Source of the DNA: CAUVKI01 sp963552605
GTDB lineage: Bacteria > Bacillota > Clostridia > Tissierellales > Peptoniphilaceae
NCBI GenBank assembly: GCA_963552605.1
Contig: CAUVKI010000030.1
Location: 1 to 23,756 of the forward strand
Reading direction: 5' to 3'
Length of the DNA stretch: 23,756 nt
Each line of letters opens with the position of its first letter. The stretch's first letter is position 1. Shown in pieces: positions 15,302-22,619 of this stretch. Under the pieces are notes generated by a model. That model ran no database searches, was not told the DNA's origin, and saw only the letters and a program-made list of their open reading frames with translations. The position numbers and the translations under genes are program-made.

Positions 15302-15370
15302 GTGACGCTCCCCGTTTTCGATGCATCGGTGTGCGATTGAATTTTTTGAAAATCTCAATCGTTTTTTTTA

Positions 15371-15379
15371 TGTTATAAT
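15371..15379 (+). promoter_or_regulatory. Extended -10 promoter of mnmE-mnmG-rsmG
   Basis: TGTTATAAT (TATAAT at 15374-15379) lies 25 bases before the mnmE ATG. TTGAAA at 15346-15351 is too far (22 bases) to be a normal -35, so this appears to be another extended -10 promoter. Confidence 0.55.
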
Positions 15380-15403
15380 CCCCGAAAGAAAGTGGGGGAT
15401 AGT

Positions 15404-16753
15404 ATGGCTTTTTGTGCAATTTCCTCAGCTCCCGGAGAGGGAGGCGTGGGGATAGTGAGAATGAGCGGAGAAAATTCTTTTTCTATAGGCAGAAAGGTTT
15501 TTAAGGGAAAGGTGCCCGATGACTTCGACCGTAAAATGCTTTACGGGCATATTGAGGATGAGGGAGTTTTGATTGACGAGGTGCTTATTGTCTTTATGAA
15601 AGCTCCTAAGACCTATACCCGTCTTGATACAGTCGAAATTTTTACTCACGGAGGATTTGTGGCGACAAGGCGTGTATTGCATACTCTGATAAAAAACGGT
15701 GCGAGAGCTGCGCAACCGGGGGAGTTTACAAAAGAAGCTTTTTTAAACGGAAGATTGGATCTTTCAGAGGCGAAAGCCGTATCCGACTTGATAAAGGCAA
15801 AGACCGACAGAGCGTATCAGGCTTATCTTTCAAAACTTGAGGGGAGTGTGTCCTCGGAGATAAAAAAACTTGTGGAGTTGTCCGTGGATATGCTTGCCAA
15901 TATAGAAGCGGCTGTGGATTACCCCGAGGAAGATTTGCAGCTTATGGAAGAAGAAATTCTTAAAGAAAGATTAAAGCTTGCTTTGGATAAAACCAACGAC
16001 CTGATCTTTAGGGCAAAAAACGGAAAGATACTTCAGGAGGGAATTTCCGCCGTAATCTTGGGAAAGCCGAATGTGGGAAAGAGTTCAATCCTAAATTCAA
16101 TGCTCGGCACGGAGAGGGCGATTGTGTCGAATATTCCCGGAACCACCAGAGATACCCTTGAGGAATTTATACAGGCGGACGGAGTTTTGATTAAACTTAT
16201 AGACACCGCAGGTATTCATGAAGCAGAAGATGAGGTTGAAAAAATCGGGGTGAAACGTGCGGTGAAGAAGGCGGAGCAGGCGGATTTGATTATTGCGGTA
16301 TTCGACATTTCAAGAGTCTTTGACGAGGAGGACGAGAAAATCCTTGAGCTGATAAAAAATCACAAGTCCATAGTCATTTGGAATAAGACGGATTTGGGGG
16401 AGGATTTTTCCGATGAGGTAAAGGAAAAATTTTCGGGGCTTTTTGTTTTGAGGACTTCATTCAAAAATCCCTATGAGGCGAAGAAACTTTTTAAGGCAAT
16501 TTCTTCTCAGGTTCTCGCTTCTCTTTCAAGCGAGCAAACGGAAGTTATGATGGACGAAAGAGAGCTTTCATTGCTTGAGAGGGCGAATGAAGATTTCGGG
16601 CATGCTCTTTCGGATATTATGCGAGGAATTTCTTCCGATATCCTGACGGTGGATTTGGAAGATGCAAGGCGTTCACTCTTGGAAATCACAGGGGAGCTTG
16701 CAGGAGAAGAAGTGATAGACAAGATTTTTGAGGATTTTTGTTTGGGAAAATAG
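15404..16753 (+). CDS. mnmE: tRNA modification GTPase MnmE
   Basis: A 449-residue GTPase which, with MnmG, adds the carboxymethylaminomethyl group to wobble uridine of certain tRNAs using methylene-THF. The N-terminal folate-binding domain starts AFCAISSAPGEGGVGIVRMSG. The GTPase domain inserted in the helical domain shows GKPNVGKSSILN (G1), DTAG (G3) and NKTD (G4), and the C-terminal CLGK supplies the conserved cysteine (Cys446). A GTG at 15392 in frame overlaps the ribosome site; the ATG at 15404, with GGGGGAT before it, is the better start. It is followed by mnmG and rsmG, a very common order. In many Firmicutes this block sits by the replication origin, but no rpmH, rnpA, yidC or parAB is seen here. 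Confidence 0.95.
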   Translation: MAFCAISSAPGEGGVGIVRMSGENSFSIGRKVFKGKVPDDFDRKMLYGHIEDEGVLIDEVLIVFMKAPKTYTRLDTVEIFTHGGFVATRRVLHTLIKNGARAAQPGEFTKEAFLNGRLDLSEAKAVSDLIKAKTDRAYQAYLSKLEGSVSSEIKKLVELSVDMLANIEAAVDYPEEDLQLMEEEILKERLKLALDKTNDLIFRAKNGKILQEGISAVILGKPNVGKSSILNSMLGTERAIVSNIPGTTRDTLEEFIQADGVLIKLIDTAGIHEAEDEVEKIGVKRAVKKAEQADLIIAVFDISRVFDEEDEKILELIKNHKSIVIWNKTDLGEDFSDEVKEKFSGLFVLRTSFKNPYEAKKLFKAISSQVLASLSSEQTEVMMDERELSLLERANEDFGHALSDIMRGISSDILTVDLEDARRSLLEITGELAGEEVIDKIFEDFCLGK

Positions 16754-16770
16754 TTTAAGAGGGAGATTTT

Positions 16771-18684
16771 ATGGAATTTTTAAAAGATTTACCGGCAACA
16801 TATGAGGCGGGAGAATATGATACGGCGGTTATCGGAGCGGGACATGCAGGGTGCGAGGCGGCTCTTGCCGCTTCAAGAATGGGTTTATCCGTAATCATTT
16901 TCACGATGAACCTTGATGCAATTGCACTTGAGTCCTGCAATCCGAACATCGGAGGTACGGGAAAGGGGCACTTGGTCAGAGAAATTGATGCACTCGGAGG
17001 GGAGATGGCAAAAAATGCGGACAAAACTTTTTTGCAATCAAGAATGCTCAACCGTTCAAAAGGACCTGCTGTACATTCCCTAAGAGTTCAGACGGATAAA
17101 AGAGCTTATCACGATGAGATGAAAAAAACTCTGGAAAACGAACCGAATTTGCGTCTAAAACAGGACGAAATAGTGGATTTCATAGTTGAAGATAATGAAG
17201 TAAGAGGGGTTTTAAGCAGTACGGGTGCAATTTACAGAGCAAGAACCGTCGTGGTTGCAACCGGAACTTATCTGAACGGGAGAATTTTTTACGGCGAAGT
17301 GGATTTTTCATCGGGTCCCGACAGAATGTTTCCCTCTCTCAAACTCTCCTCCGCACTTGAGAATCTGGGGCTTGAGCTTAGAAGATTAAAAACCGGCACT
17401 CCTGCACGAATACATAGAGATACCATTGACTTTTCAAAAATGGAGATACAACCCGGAGACAGCGAGATAATCCCGATGTCTTTTGAAAATATGTATGAGG
17501 GTTTCGGGGCGAATATAAAACAGATGGAATGTCATCTAACTTATACCACTCCGGAAATGCACGAAATAATACTCAATAATATCCATCGCTCAAAGATGTA
17601 TCGGGGAGAGATAAAGGGGGTAGGGCCGAGATATTGCCCCTCGATAGAAGATAAGGTCGTGAGATTTAAAGGACGGGAACATCATCAGGTGTTTATAGAG
17701 CCTGAGGGGAAGAATACAAAGGAGATGTATATTCAGGGCATTTCTTCAGCACTTCCCGAGGAAGTTCAGATTGAGATGTATAGAAAAATTTTGGGACTTG
17801 AAAATTCCGAAATAATGCGCCCCGCCTATGCGATAGAATATGATGCCATAGACGCTCGGGAATTAAAACTTACCCTTGAGCACAAAACTTTGAAGGGACT
17901 TTTCTTTGCCGGTCAGATTAACGGTTCGTCGGGATATGAAGAAGCGGCGGCTCAAGGGATAATTGCAGGGATAAATGCGGCGTTGTCGGTGAAAAAAGAA
18001 GAACCTTTCACACTCGACAGATCCGAAGCTTATATAGGAGTTTTAATTGACGACCTTACGACAAAAGGCACGAATGAACCCTATCGTATGATGACCGCCC
18101 GTGCGGAGTATAGATTATATCTCCGTCAGGATAATGCGGATTTACGGCTTACCGAAAGGGGATATAAGATAGGTTTGGCAAGTGAGAAACGCTATAGAAA
18201 AATGCTTGAAAAAAAATCAGCCATAGAGGACGAAATCAAACGCCTGAAGAAAAAAATAATAAAGCCCTCCGAGGAAGTGAATACCTTTCTTAAATCTCTA
18301 AATTCCACAAAAATTTCTTATGCCCAACCTCTTTCAGAGCTTTTGAAAAGACCTGAACTCTCTTATGATTTGCTCTATGAACTGGATAAGGAGCGACCTT
18401 CTCTTCCCTTGGAGCATCGTTTGGGAACGGAAACGGAAATAAAATATGAGGGCTATATCAACAAACAACTCGGGCAGATCGAGCATTTCAAAAAGATGGA
18501 GAAAAAACTTTTAGGAACTTCTTTTGATTACGAAAAAGTGCCGAACCTCTCAAACGAGGCTCGTGAAAAACTTGTGAGAATAAAACCCGACACCTTGGGG
18601 CAAGCTTCAAGAATATCCGGAGTTTCTCCGGCGGATATAAATATGCTGTTAATTCATATTGAAAAGGAAAGGCGAAAAAAATGA
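16771..18684 (+). CDS. mnmG: tRNA uridine-5-carboxymethylaminomethyl modification enzyme MnmG
   Basis: A 637-residue FAD protein, partner of MnmE in wobble-uridine modification. The dinucleotide-binding motif VIGAGHAGCEAALAASRMG is near residue 21. Further conserved segments are CNPNIGGTGKGHLVREIDALGG near 53, RLKTGTPARI near 208, YCPSIEDKVVRF near 289 and GLFFAGQINGSSGYEEAAAQG near 378; the basic C-terminal helical domain binding tRNA and MnmE is intact. The N-terminus is some 15-20 residues longer before the FAD motif than in many homologues, but the ATG at 16771 has GAGGGAG upstream. The stop overlaps the rsmG start by four bases (ATGA). Confidence 0.95.
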   Translation: MEFLKDLPATYEAGEYDTAVIGAGHAGCEAALAASRMGLSVIIFTMNLDAIALESCNPNIGGTGKGHLVREIDALGGEMAKNADKTFLQSRMLNRSKGPAVHSLRVQTDKRAYHDEMKKTLENEPNLRLKQDEIVDFIVEDNEVRGVLSSTGAIYRARTVVVATGTYLNGRIFYGEVDFSSGPDRMFPSLKLSSALENLGLELRRLKTGTPARIHRDTIDFSKMEIQPGDSEIIPMSFENMYEGFGANIKQMECHLTYTTPEMHEIILNNIHRSKMYRGEIKGVGPRYCPSIEDKVVRFKGREHHQVFIEPEGKNTKEMYIQGISSALPEEVQIEMYRKILGLENSEIMRPAYAIEYDAIDARELKLTLEHKTLKGLFFAGQINGSSGYEEAAAQGIIAGINAALSVKKEEPFTLDRSEAYIGVLIDDLTTKGTNEPYRMMTARAEYRLYLRQDNADLRLTERGYKIGLASEKRYRKMLEKKSAIEDEIKRLKKKIIKPSEEVNTFLKSLNSTKISYAQPLSELLKRPELSYDLLYELDKERPSLPLEHRLGTETEIKYEGYINKQLGQIEHFKKMEKKLLGTSFDYEKVPNLSNEAREKLVRIKPDTLGQASRISGVSPADINMLLIHIEKERRKK

Positions 18685-19331
18685 ATGAACTCTTTTCCGT
18701 CTACGAAAAACTTCTGCTTGAGTGGAACGAAAAAATAAATCTCACCGCAATTACCGACCCGAAAGAAATAAGGATTAAGCACTTTGAGGACAGCCTGAGT
18801 CTGTTTGAAACGGGGCTTTTTGACGGAGAAAAAAAAGTGCTTGACCTCGGGAGCGGAGCAGGGTTTCCCGGCATACCCATAAAAATAAAAAACCCGTCTT
18901 TGGATATCACCTTAATGGACAGTCTGGGAAAGAGAGTTAAATTTTTGGAAGCGGTGATTGAAAAACTTTCCCTAAAAAAAATAACCGCCGTTCACGGACG
19001 GGCGGAGGAGTTGGGACGAAATGAAATTTACAGAGAAAGTTTTGATGTGGTTGTAAGCCGTGCCGTAGCGGAACTTCCTACCCTTTTGGAATACGCCGTA
19101 CCGTTTGTAAAGGCGGGAGGGTATTTTATAGCTATGAAAGGAGCAAATGCCGAAGAAGAGATAAAAAAAGCCGAGAACGCATTAAAAGTTCTCGGCTGTT
19201 CAGTGGAAGATACAATCTCCGTAAAGCTTCCTCCCGATATCACGCACTGCCTGATTGTAATCCGTAAAAATAAAAAGACCGAAAAAAAATATCCCAGAGG
19301 GCAGGGAAAACCGAGAAAAAATCCTCTCTAA
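18681..19331 (+). CDS. rsmG: 16S rRNA (guanine527-N7)-methyltransferase RsmG
   Basis: A 216-residue SAM-dependent methyltransferase that modifies the 530-loop region of 16S rRNA. The SAM-binding loop VLDLGSGAGFPGIPIKI is near residue 54, VVSRAVAELPTLLEYA near 120, and the C-terminus YPRGQGKPRKNPL is typical. It lacks roughly 15-20 residues of the usual N-terminal helix, but the ATGA overlap with mnmG fixes this start. Its last codons overlap the 3' end of the opposing folBK gene by four bases. It contains, at 19163-19197, a strong terminator reading on the other strand, and no terminator of its own follows immediately; the nearest plus-strand one lies inside folBK at 19657-19691. Confidence 0.93.
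   Translation: MNELFSVYEKLLLEWNEKINLTAITDPKEIRIKHFEDSLSLFETGLFDGEKKVLDLGSGAGFPGIPIKIKNPSLDITLMDSLGKRVKFLEAVIEKLSLKKITAVHGRAEELGRNEIYRESFDVVVSRAVAELPTLLEYAVPFVKAGGYFIAMKGANAEEEIKKAENALKVLGCSVEDTISVKLPPDITHCLIVIRKNKKTEKKYPRGQGKPRKNPL
19163..19197 (-). terminator. Intrinsic terminator of the fol operon, inside rsmG
   Basis: On the minus strand, a perfect 10-bp stem (AGCCGAGAAC 19169-19178 with GTTCTCGGCT 19188-19197), a 9-base loop and a seven-T tail form a textbook terminator 130 bases past the folBK stop. It encodes about residues 161-173 of RsmG on the plus strand. The stem, loop and tail all fit only minus-strand termination. Confidence 0.8.
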
Positions 19332-20140
19332 GTTTCCATGATTTCCGACAAAAGTTCTCTTATCTGTTTCCTATAAATCGGATGAACAAAAAACGGAGCT
19401 ATTTCCGCCATAGGATTAAGCACAAATTCTCTCTCGTGAATATAGGGGTGGGGGATTTTTAATTCATCTGTATAGATAATTTCATCATCGCAAAATAGAA
19501 TATCAATGTCCAATGTGCGTGCAGCCCATTTTTCGTGTCGCTCCCTTCCCAAAGTTTTTTCGATTGAGAGGAGTATCTTCAAAAAGTCCTCCGGTTCTTC
19601 ATAAGAAACTACCTCGATTGCTTGATTTATGAAGTCGGGCTGATCGGTCTTTCCCCAAGGTTTCGTTTCGTATAATGACGAAACCTTTTTTATCTGCGCT
19701 TCATTTCCTAAAAGTTCCAAAGCTCTTTTTAAGTTTTCCTCTCTGTTTCCCAAGTTGCTTCCCAGCGACAGAAAATATCGGTGTCTCTTTCTATGAACTG
19801 AAACTTCCGCATATTCCAAAGGAAGTCCTATGGGTGCCCAAGGTTTTTTTATGGAAAGCTCCGCTTCAAAAATCACCGGACATTCCCTGAATACCTCCAA
19901 AAGAGTTTTAAAAGCGCAAGTTTCTATGAGATCAAAAGTGTTTTCCTGAAGATATTTTGTAATTTTTCGGCAAAGCACTCCGTAATCCACGCTTTCTTTC
20001 AAGTTCTCGCAAAGGGCTGCGGACTTCATATTATATTTGGCTTTAAGGCTCACCAAAAACTTTTGCCCCAATTCCTTTTCTCCGGGAAAAAGCCCGTGAT
20101 TTGCCATTACAACCAGATCTTTTATTATAAGATTATCCAT
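19328..20140 (-). CDS. folBK: Fused dihydroneopterin aldolase / 6-hydroxymethyl-dihydropterin pyrophosphokinase
   Basis: A 270-residue bifunctional folate enzyme. Residues 1-117 are FolB (dihydroneopterin to hydroxymethyl-dihydropterin), with Glu21 (GEKELGQ), Tyr53 (VDYGVL) and the catalytic Lys99 (IKKPWAPIG). Residues 120-270 are FolK, which pyrophosphorylates that product, with SLGSNLGNREEN, SLYETKPWG, the metal-binding DIDIL (Asp211, Asp213) and PHPYIHEREFVLNP. FolB-FolK fusions are common in Firmicutes. The ATG has GGAG seven bases upstream. It is third in the folE-HD-folBK operon. Its 3' end overlaps rsmG by four bases, and it carries a plus-strand terminator over the conserved YETKPW codons. 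No dihydropteroate synthase (folP) is in the operon. Confidence 0.94.
   Translation of the reverse strand: MDNLIIKDLVVMANHGLFPGEKELGQKFLVSLKAKYNMKSAALCENLKESVDYGVLCRKITKYLQENTFDLIETCAFKTLLEVFRECPVIFEAELSIKKPWAPIGLPLEYAEVSVHRKRHRYFLSLGSNLGNREENLKRALELLGNEAQIKKVSSLYETKPWGKTDQPDFINQAIEVVSYEEPEDFLKILLSIEKTLGRERHEKWAARTLDIDILFCDDEIIYTDELKIPHPYIHEREFVLNPMAEIAPFFVHPIYRKQIRELLSEIMET
19657..19691 (+). terminator. Intrinsic terminator of mnmE-mnmG-rsmG, inside folBK
   Basis: A perfect 10-bp stem, AAGGTTTCGT (19657-19666) with ACGAAACCTT (19678-19687), an 11-base loop and T to 19691. It reads on the plus strand about 325 bases beyond the rsmG stop and lies over FolK codons 150-162. No closer plus-strand terminator was found. 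Confidence 0.65.
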
Positions 20141-20153
20141 ATCTACTCCATAA

Positions 20154-20624
20154 TTAAATCAAAATATGATTCTTCTTTTCATCCGACCATTTGCATTTTT
20201 CCCTGACCTCACAAAATCCACAGGGACGGGAAATTATATCCGCCTCGTGAAAGGTGCTTAGGAGAATATCGGGAGTATACTTCCTGTGATTAAGAATAAG
20301 CTTTGAGATAAGGGCTTTTTCCTCTTCGGAAAAAAGAGTGGGGCTTAAAAGTTTTTTTGCTCTCTCAACTGAAGCAATTTCGTGAGAAATTCCGAACTTA
20401 ATCTCGTCAATTCGTCCCAAGTCGTGCATAAGAGCTGCGGAATACAACAAATCCTCGGATATTTTTATCCCTCTTCTGTTGCAGAGAATGACGGAAATTC
20501 TTGCCACGGAGAGAAAATGAAAAATATCGTGTCTGCAAAACTCACGATCTCTTTCCAAAAGAGCAAGCTCTTTAAGCTGACTTCTATAACTTTCACTCTC
20601 ATATATTTTCAGATGTTCATTCAT
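20154..20624 (-). CDS. HD-domain phosphohydrolase in the folate operon
   Basis: A 156-residue HD-superfamily metal-dependent phosphohydrolase. Likely metal ligands are His36 (HDIFHFLSVAR), His67-Asp68 (ALMHDLGR), His81 and Asp129 (FHEADIISR). The C-terminus carries a small cysteine cluster, Cys135, Cys138 and Cys144 (RPCGFCEVREKCKW), which could bind a metal. The start overlaps the folE stop by four bases (ATGA), and folBK begins 13 bases after it. Being translationally coupled between FolE, which makes dihydroneopterin triphosphate, and FolB, which uses dihydroneopterin, it is a plausible candidate for the dephosphorylation between them. That is inference from position and fold. Generic nucleotide or cyclic-phosphate hydrolase activity is the alternative. 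Confidence 0.85.
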   Translation of the reverse strand: MNEHLKIYESESYRSQLKELALLERDREFCRHDIFHFLSVARISVILCNRRGIKISEDLLYSAALMHDLGRIDEIKFGISHEIASVERAKKLLSPTLFSEEEKALISKLILNHRKYTPDILLSTFHEADIISRPCGFCEVREKCKWSDEKKNHILI

Positions 20625-21172
20625 ATATTCATCAATTGCAGAGCCTCTTCACGCTTTTGATAATCCTCGAATATCCCCCTGTATATGGCGGTGCGGGTGA
20701 GAGTACCGGGTTTTTTCACCCCGCGCATAGACATACAAAGATGTTCAGCCTCGATTATAACGATTACACCCTTGGGTTTTAAATAAGTCATAAGAGCATC
20801 AGCCACTTCCCTCGTAAACCTTTCTTGCACTTGCGGCTTTTTTGAATAGACATCTACCGTGCGTGCAAGTTTTGAAAGCCCTGCAATCTTTCCGTTCGGG
20901 ACATATGCAATATGCGCTTCTCCTATGAACGGCAAAAGATGATGTTCGCACATAGAATAAAACCTGATATTTTTTTCTATCACCAAATTATCTCCCTCGG
21001 AAGAAAACACCTTTTCAAGATGTTCTTTCGCAGTTTTTCCTATCCCCTCAAAAACTTCCTCATACATTCTTGCGACCCTTTGCGGTGTTTCTTTAAGTCC
21101 CTCTCTCAAAGGATCTTCCCCTATAGCTTCAAGAATCATAAAAACAGCCTTCTCAATTTTTTTCGTATCCAT
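20621..21172 (-). CDS. folE: GTP cyclohydrolase I
   Basis: A 183-residue GTP cyclohydrolase I, converting GTP to 7,8-dihydroneopterin triphosphate, the first step of folate synthesis. Zinc ligands are Cys75 and His78 (FYSMCEHHLLPF) and Cys146 (EAEHLCMSMRG). Other marks are DPLREGLKETPQRVARMY near residue 20, GLSKLARTVDVYSKKPQVQER near 98 and the C-terminal TRTAIYRGIF. The length is standard. GAGAGGG precedes the ATG. First gene of the folE-HD-folBK operon, with about 100 bases upstream that also hold the mgtE terminator. The leader is short and no THF riboswitch is seen. Confidence 0.96.
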   Translation of the reverse strand: MDTKKIEKAVFMILEAIGEDPLREGLKETPQRVARMYEEVFEGIGKTAKEHLEKVFSSEGDNLVIEKNIRFYSMCEHHLLPFIGEAHIAYVPNGKIAGLSKLARTVDVYSKKPQVQERFTREVADALMTYLKPKGVIVIIEAEHLCMSMRGVKKPGTLTRTAIYRGIFEDYQKREEALQLMNI

Positions 21173-21237
21173 ATTTTCCCTCTCCTAAAAGTTGGTTTCT
21201 CCAAGCAATTCGGGGATACTATATCATATTTTAATAT

Positions 21238-21270
21238 AAAAAAATCTCCGAAATCGAGATATCGAAGATT
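21238..21270 (-). terminator. Intrinsic terminator of fchA-mgtE
   Basis: On the minus strand AATCTTCGA (21262-21270) pairs with TCGGAGATT (21243-21251, one G-T pair), with a seven-T tail at 21238-21244. It begins right after the mgtE stop and separates mgtE from folE. Confidence 0.75.
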
Positions 21271-21271
21271 T

Positions 21272-22570
21272 TTAAAATCCCACAAAAAGACTTGCGGTTT
21301 CAAAATAAATTAAAAGAGCCACCGTGTCCACCAAAGTGGTCAGGAGAGGTCCCGTCATCACGGCGGGATTTTGACCGAAGTTGCTCGCAGCCAGAGGAAG
21401 AACCGCTCCGATCAATTTGGAAATCACAATCGTAATTCCCAGAGTTATGGATATCGCCGCCGCAACCGTTATTGAAACATTGTCCATCAGAACCACTCTT
21501 AGAAAGTTCACGCACATAAGAGTGAGTGCGACAAGCGAGCCTATTTTCAATTCTTTAAAGACAACCTCTCTCCAATCCTTAACGGTGATTTCCTCTTGAG
21601 ATATTGCACGAATGATTGTCGTTGAGGATTGGGAACCCGCATTTCCTCCCGAATCCATAAGCATGGGAATATAGGCTGCAAGAAGTGCATTTGCCGCTAA
21701 AAAATCATCATATCTTTTTATGACAATTCCCGTGAATGTGGCGGTGACCATCAAGATCAAAAGCCAAGTGATCCTCTCTTTAAAAATTGCCACACTCGAC
21801 ATTTCAAGATAAGATTTCTTACTTAAAGCCATTCCCTGCATAGCCGCCATATCTTCATAGAGTTCATCTTCAATTACTTCAAAAATATCGTCCGCAGTTA
21901 TAATTCCAAGCAGTCTTGTTTCCTCATCAACCACGGGGAGCGTCAAAAGATGATAATTTGAAAACAGCCTTGCCGCTTCCTCCTTGTCCGTATGCGCAGT
22001 GGCGGAGATTACATCTCTGTTTACAAGCTTTTCGACTTCTTCCGACTCGTTTCTTAAAAGATCGGGGGTATTTATATATCCCGTAAGTTGTCTCTCGTGG
22101 TTTACAACATAAATTTTTTGAATATTGTCCGATTTTCCGTCAAAGGATTTTATTTTTCCTATCAGGTCTTTTCTGAGTGCACCCTCCTTGACCTTTATCA
22201 AATCCAGCGTCATAAGACTTCCGACGCTTTCGTCTCCGTATCTTAGAAGCTGATTTATTTCCTTTCGCCTTTGCTCGGGGATATATTTTATTATCGAGGA
22301 AATCACATTCGCCGGAAGCTCCTGCATAATATCCGCCAACTCATCGGAATCCATCTTTGAAATGAAATCCAACTTTTCTATATTTATCAAAGTTTCAAGC
22401 AGAGCTTCCCTGTTCCTGTCCTCCAAGTAATAAAATATCTCCGCCATTTTTTGCTTAGGCACACTCTCTATTAAAAATAATATATCCTCCTGCGTAAAAC
22501 TTTCAAAAGCTTCGGATATGTCAACGGGGCTCAACTTCTCCAACTGAGCTTTGGTGAGAAGTTTCTCCAT
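21272..22570 (-). CDS. mgtE: Magnesium transporter MgtE
   Basis: A 432-residue MgtE-family Mg2+ channel of the cytoplasmic membrane. The N-terminal helical MgtE domain covers about residues 1-125 (SKMDSDELADIMQELP). Two CBS domains follow at about 130-250 (LTLPVVDEETRLLGIITADD). Five membrane segments fill the rest, with PMLMDSGGNAGSQSSTTIIRA and the pore-lining TTLVDTVALLIYF, whose Asp corresponds to the Mg2+-binding pore residue. Just before it, the motif often seen as DPA is NPA here (FGQNPAVMTGP). The N domain is somewhat short. AAAGGAGGG precedes the ATG. It follows fchA by 49 bases containing an 18-bp palindrome; no M-box riboswitch is present. Confidence 0.95.
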   Translation of the reverse strand: MEKLLTKAQLEKLSPVDISEAFESFTQEDILFLIESVPKQKMAEIFYYLEDRNREALLETLINIEKLDFISKMDSDELADIMQELPANVISSIIKYIPEQRRKEINQLLRYGDESVGSLMTLDLIKVKEGALRKDLIGKIKSFDGKSDNIQKIYVVNHERQLTGYINTPDLLRNESEEVEKLVNRDVISATAHTDKEEAARLFSNYHLLTLPVVDEETRLLGIITADDIFEVIEDELYEDMAAMQGMALSKKSYLEMSSVAIFKERITWLLILMVTATFTGIVIKRYDDFLAANALLAAYIPMLMDSGGNAGSQSSTTIIRAISQEEITVKDWREVVFKELKIGSLVALTLMCVNFLRVVLMDNVSITVAAAISITLGITIVISKLIGAVLPLAASNFGQNPAVMTGPLLTTLVDTVALLIYFETASLFVGF

Positions 22571-22594
22571 ATTGCATCCCTCCTTTTGAATTAT

Positions 22595-22612
22595 CCGCCC
22601 GATATCGGGCGG
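22595..22612. repeat. 18-bp perfect palindrome between fchA and mgtE
   Basis: CCGCCCGATATCGGGCGG is its own reverse complement and is much richer in GC than the surroundings. It has no T tail on either strand, so it is not a standard terminator. In RNA it could form a 7-bp stem that attenuates transcription or protects one end of a processed message; as DNA it could be an operator. Confidence 0.6.
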
Positions 22613-22619
22613 TGTTTCT

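Noticed and set aside
15404..19331. Proximity to the replication origin
   Set aside because: mnmE-mnmG-rsmG often lies near oriC, but no rnpA, rpmH, yidC, jag, parA/parB, dnaA or DnaA-box cluster was seen.
21173..21271. Tetrahydrofolate riboswitch upstream of folE
   Set aside because: The spacer is about 100 bases, a third of it taken by the mgtE terminator, and the conserved THF-aptamer sequence is not recognisable.
22571..22619. M-box magnesium riboswitch before mgtE
   Set aside because: Only 49 bases separate fchA and mgtE, far too short; it holds just a palindrome and a ribosome site.
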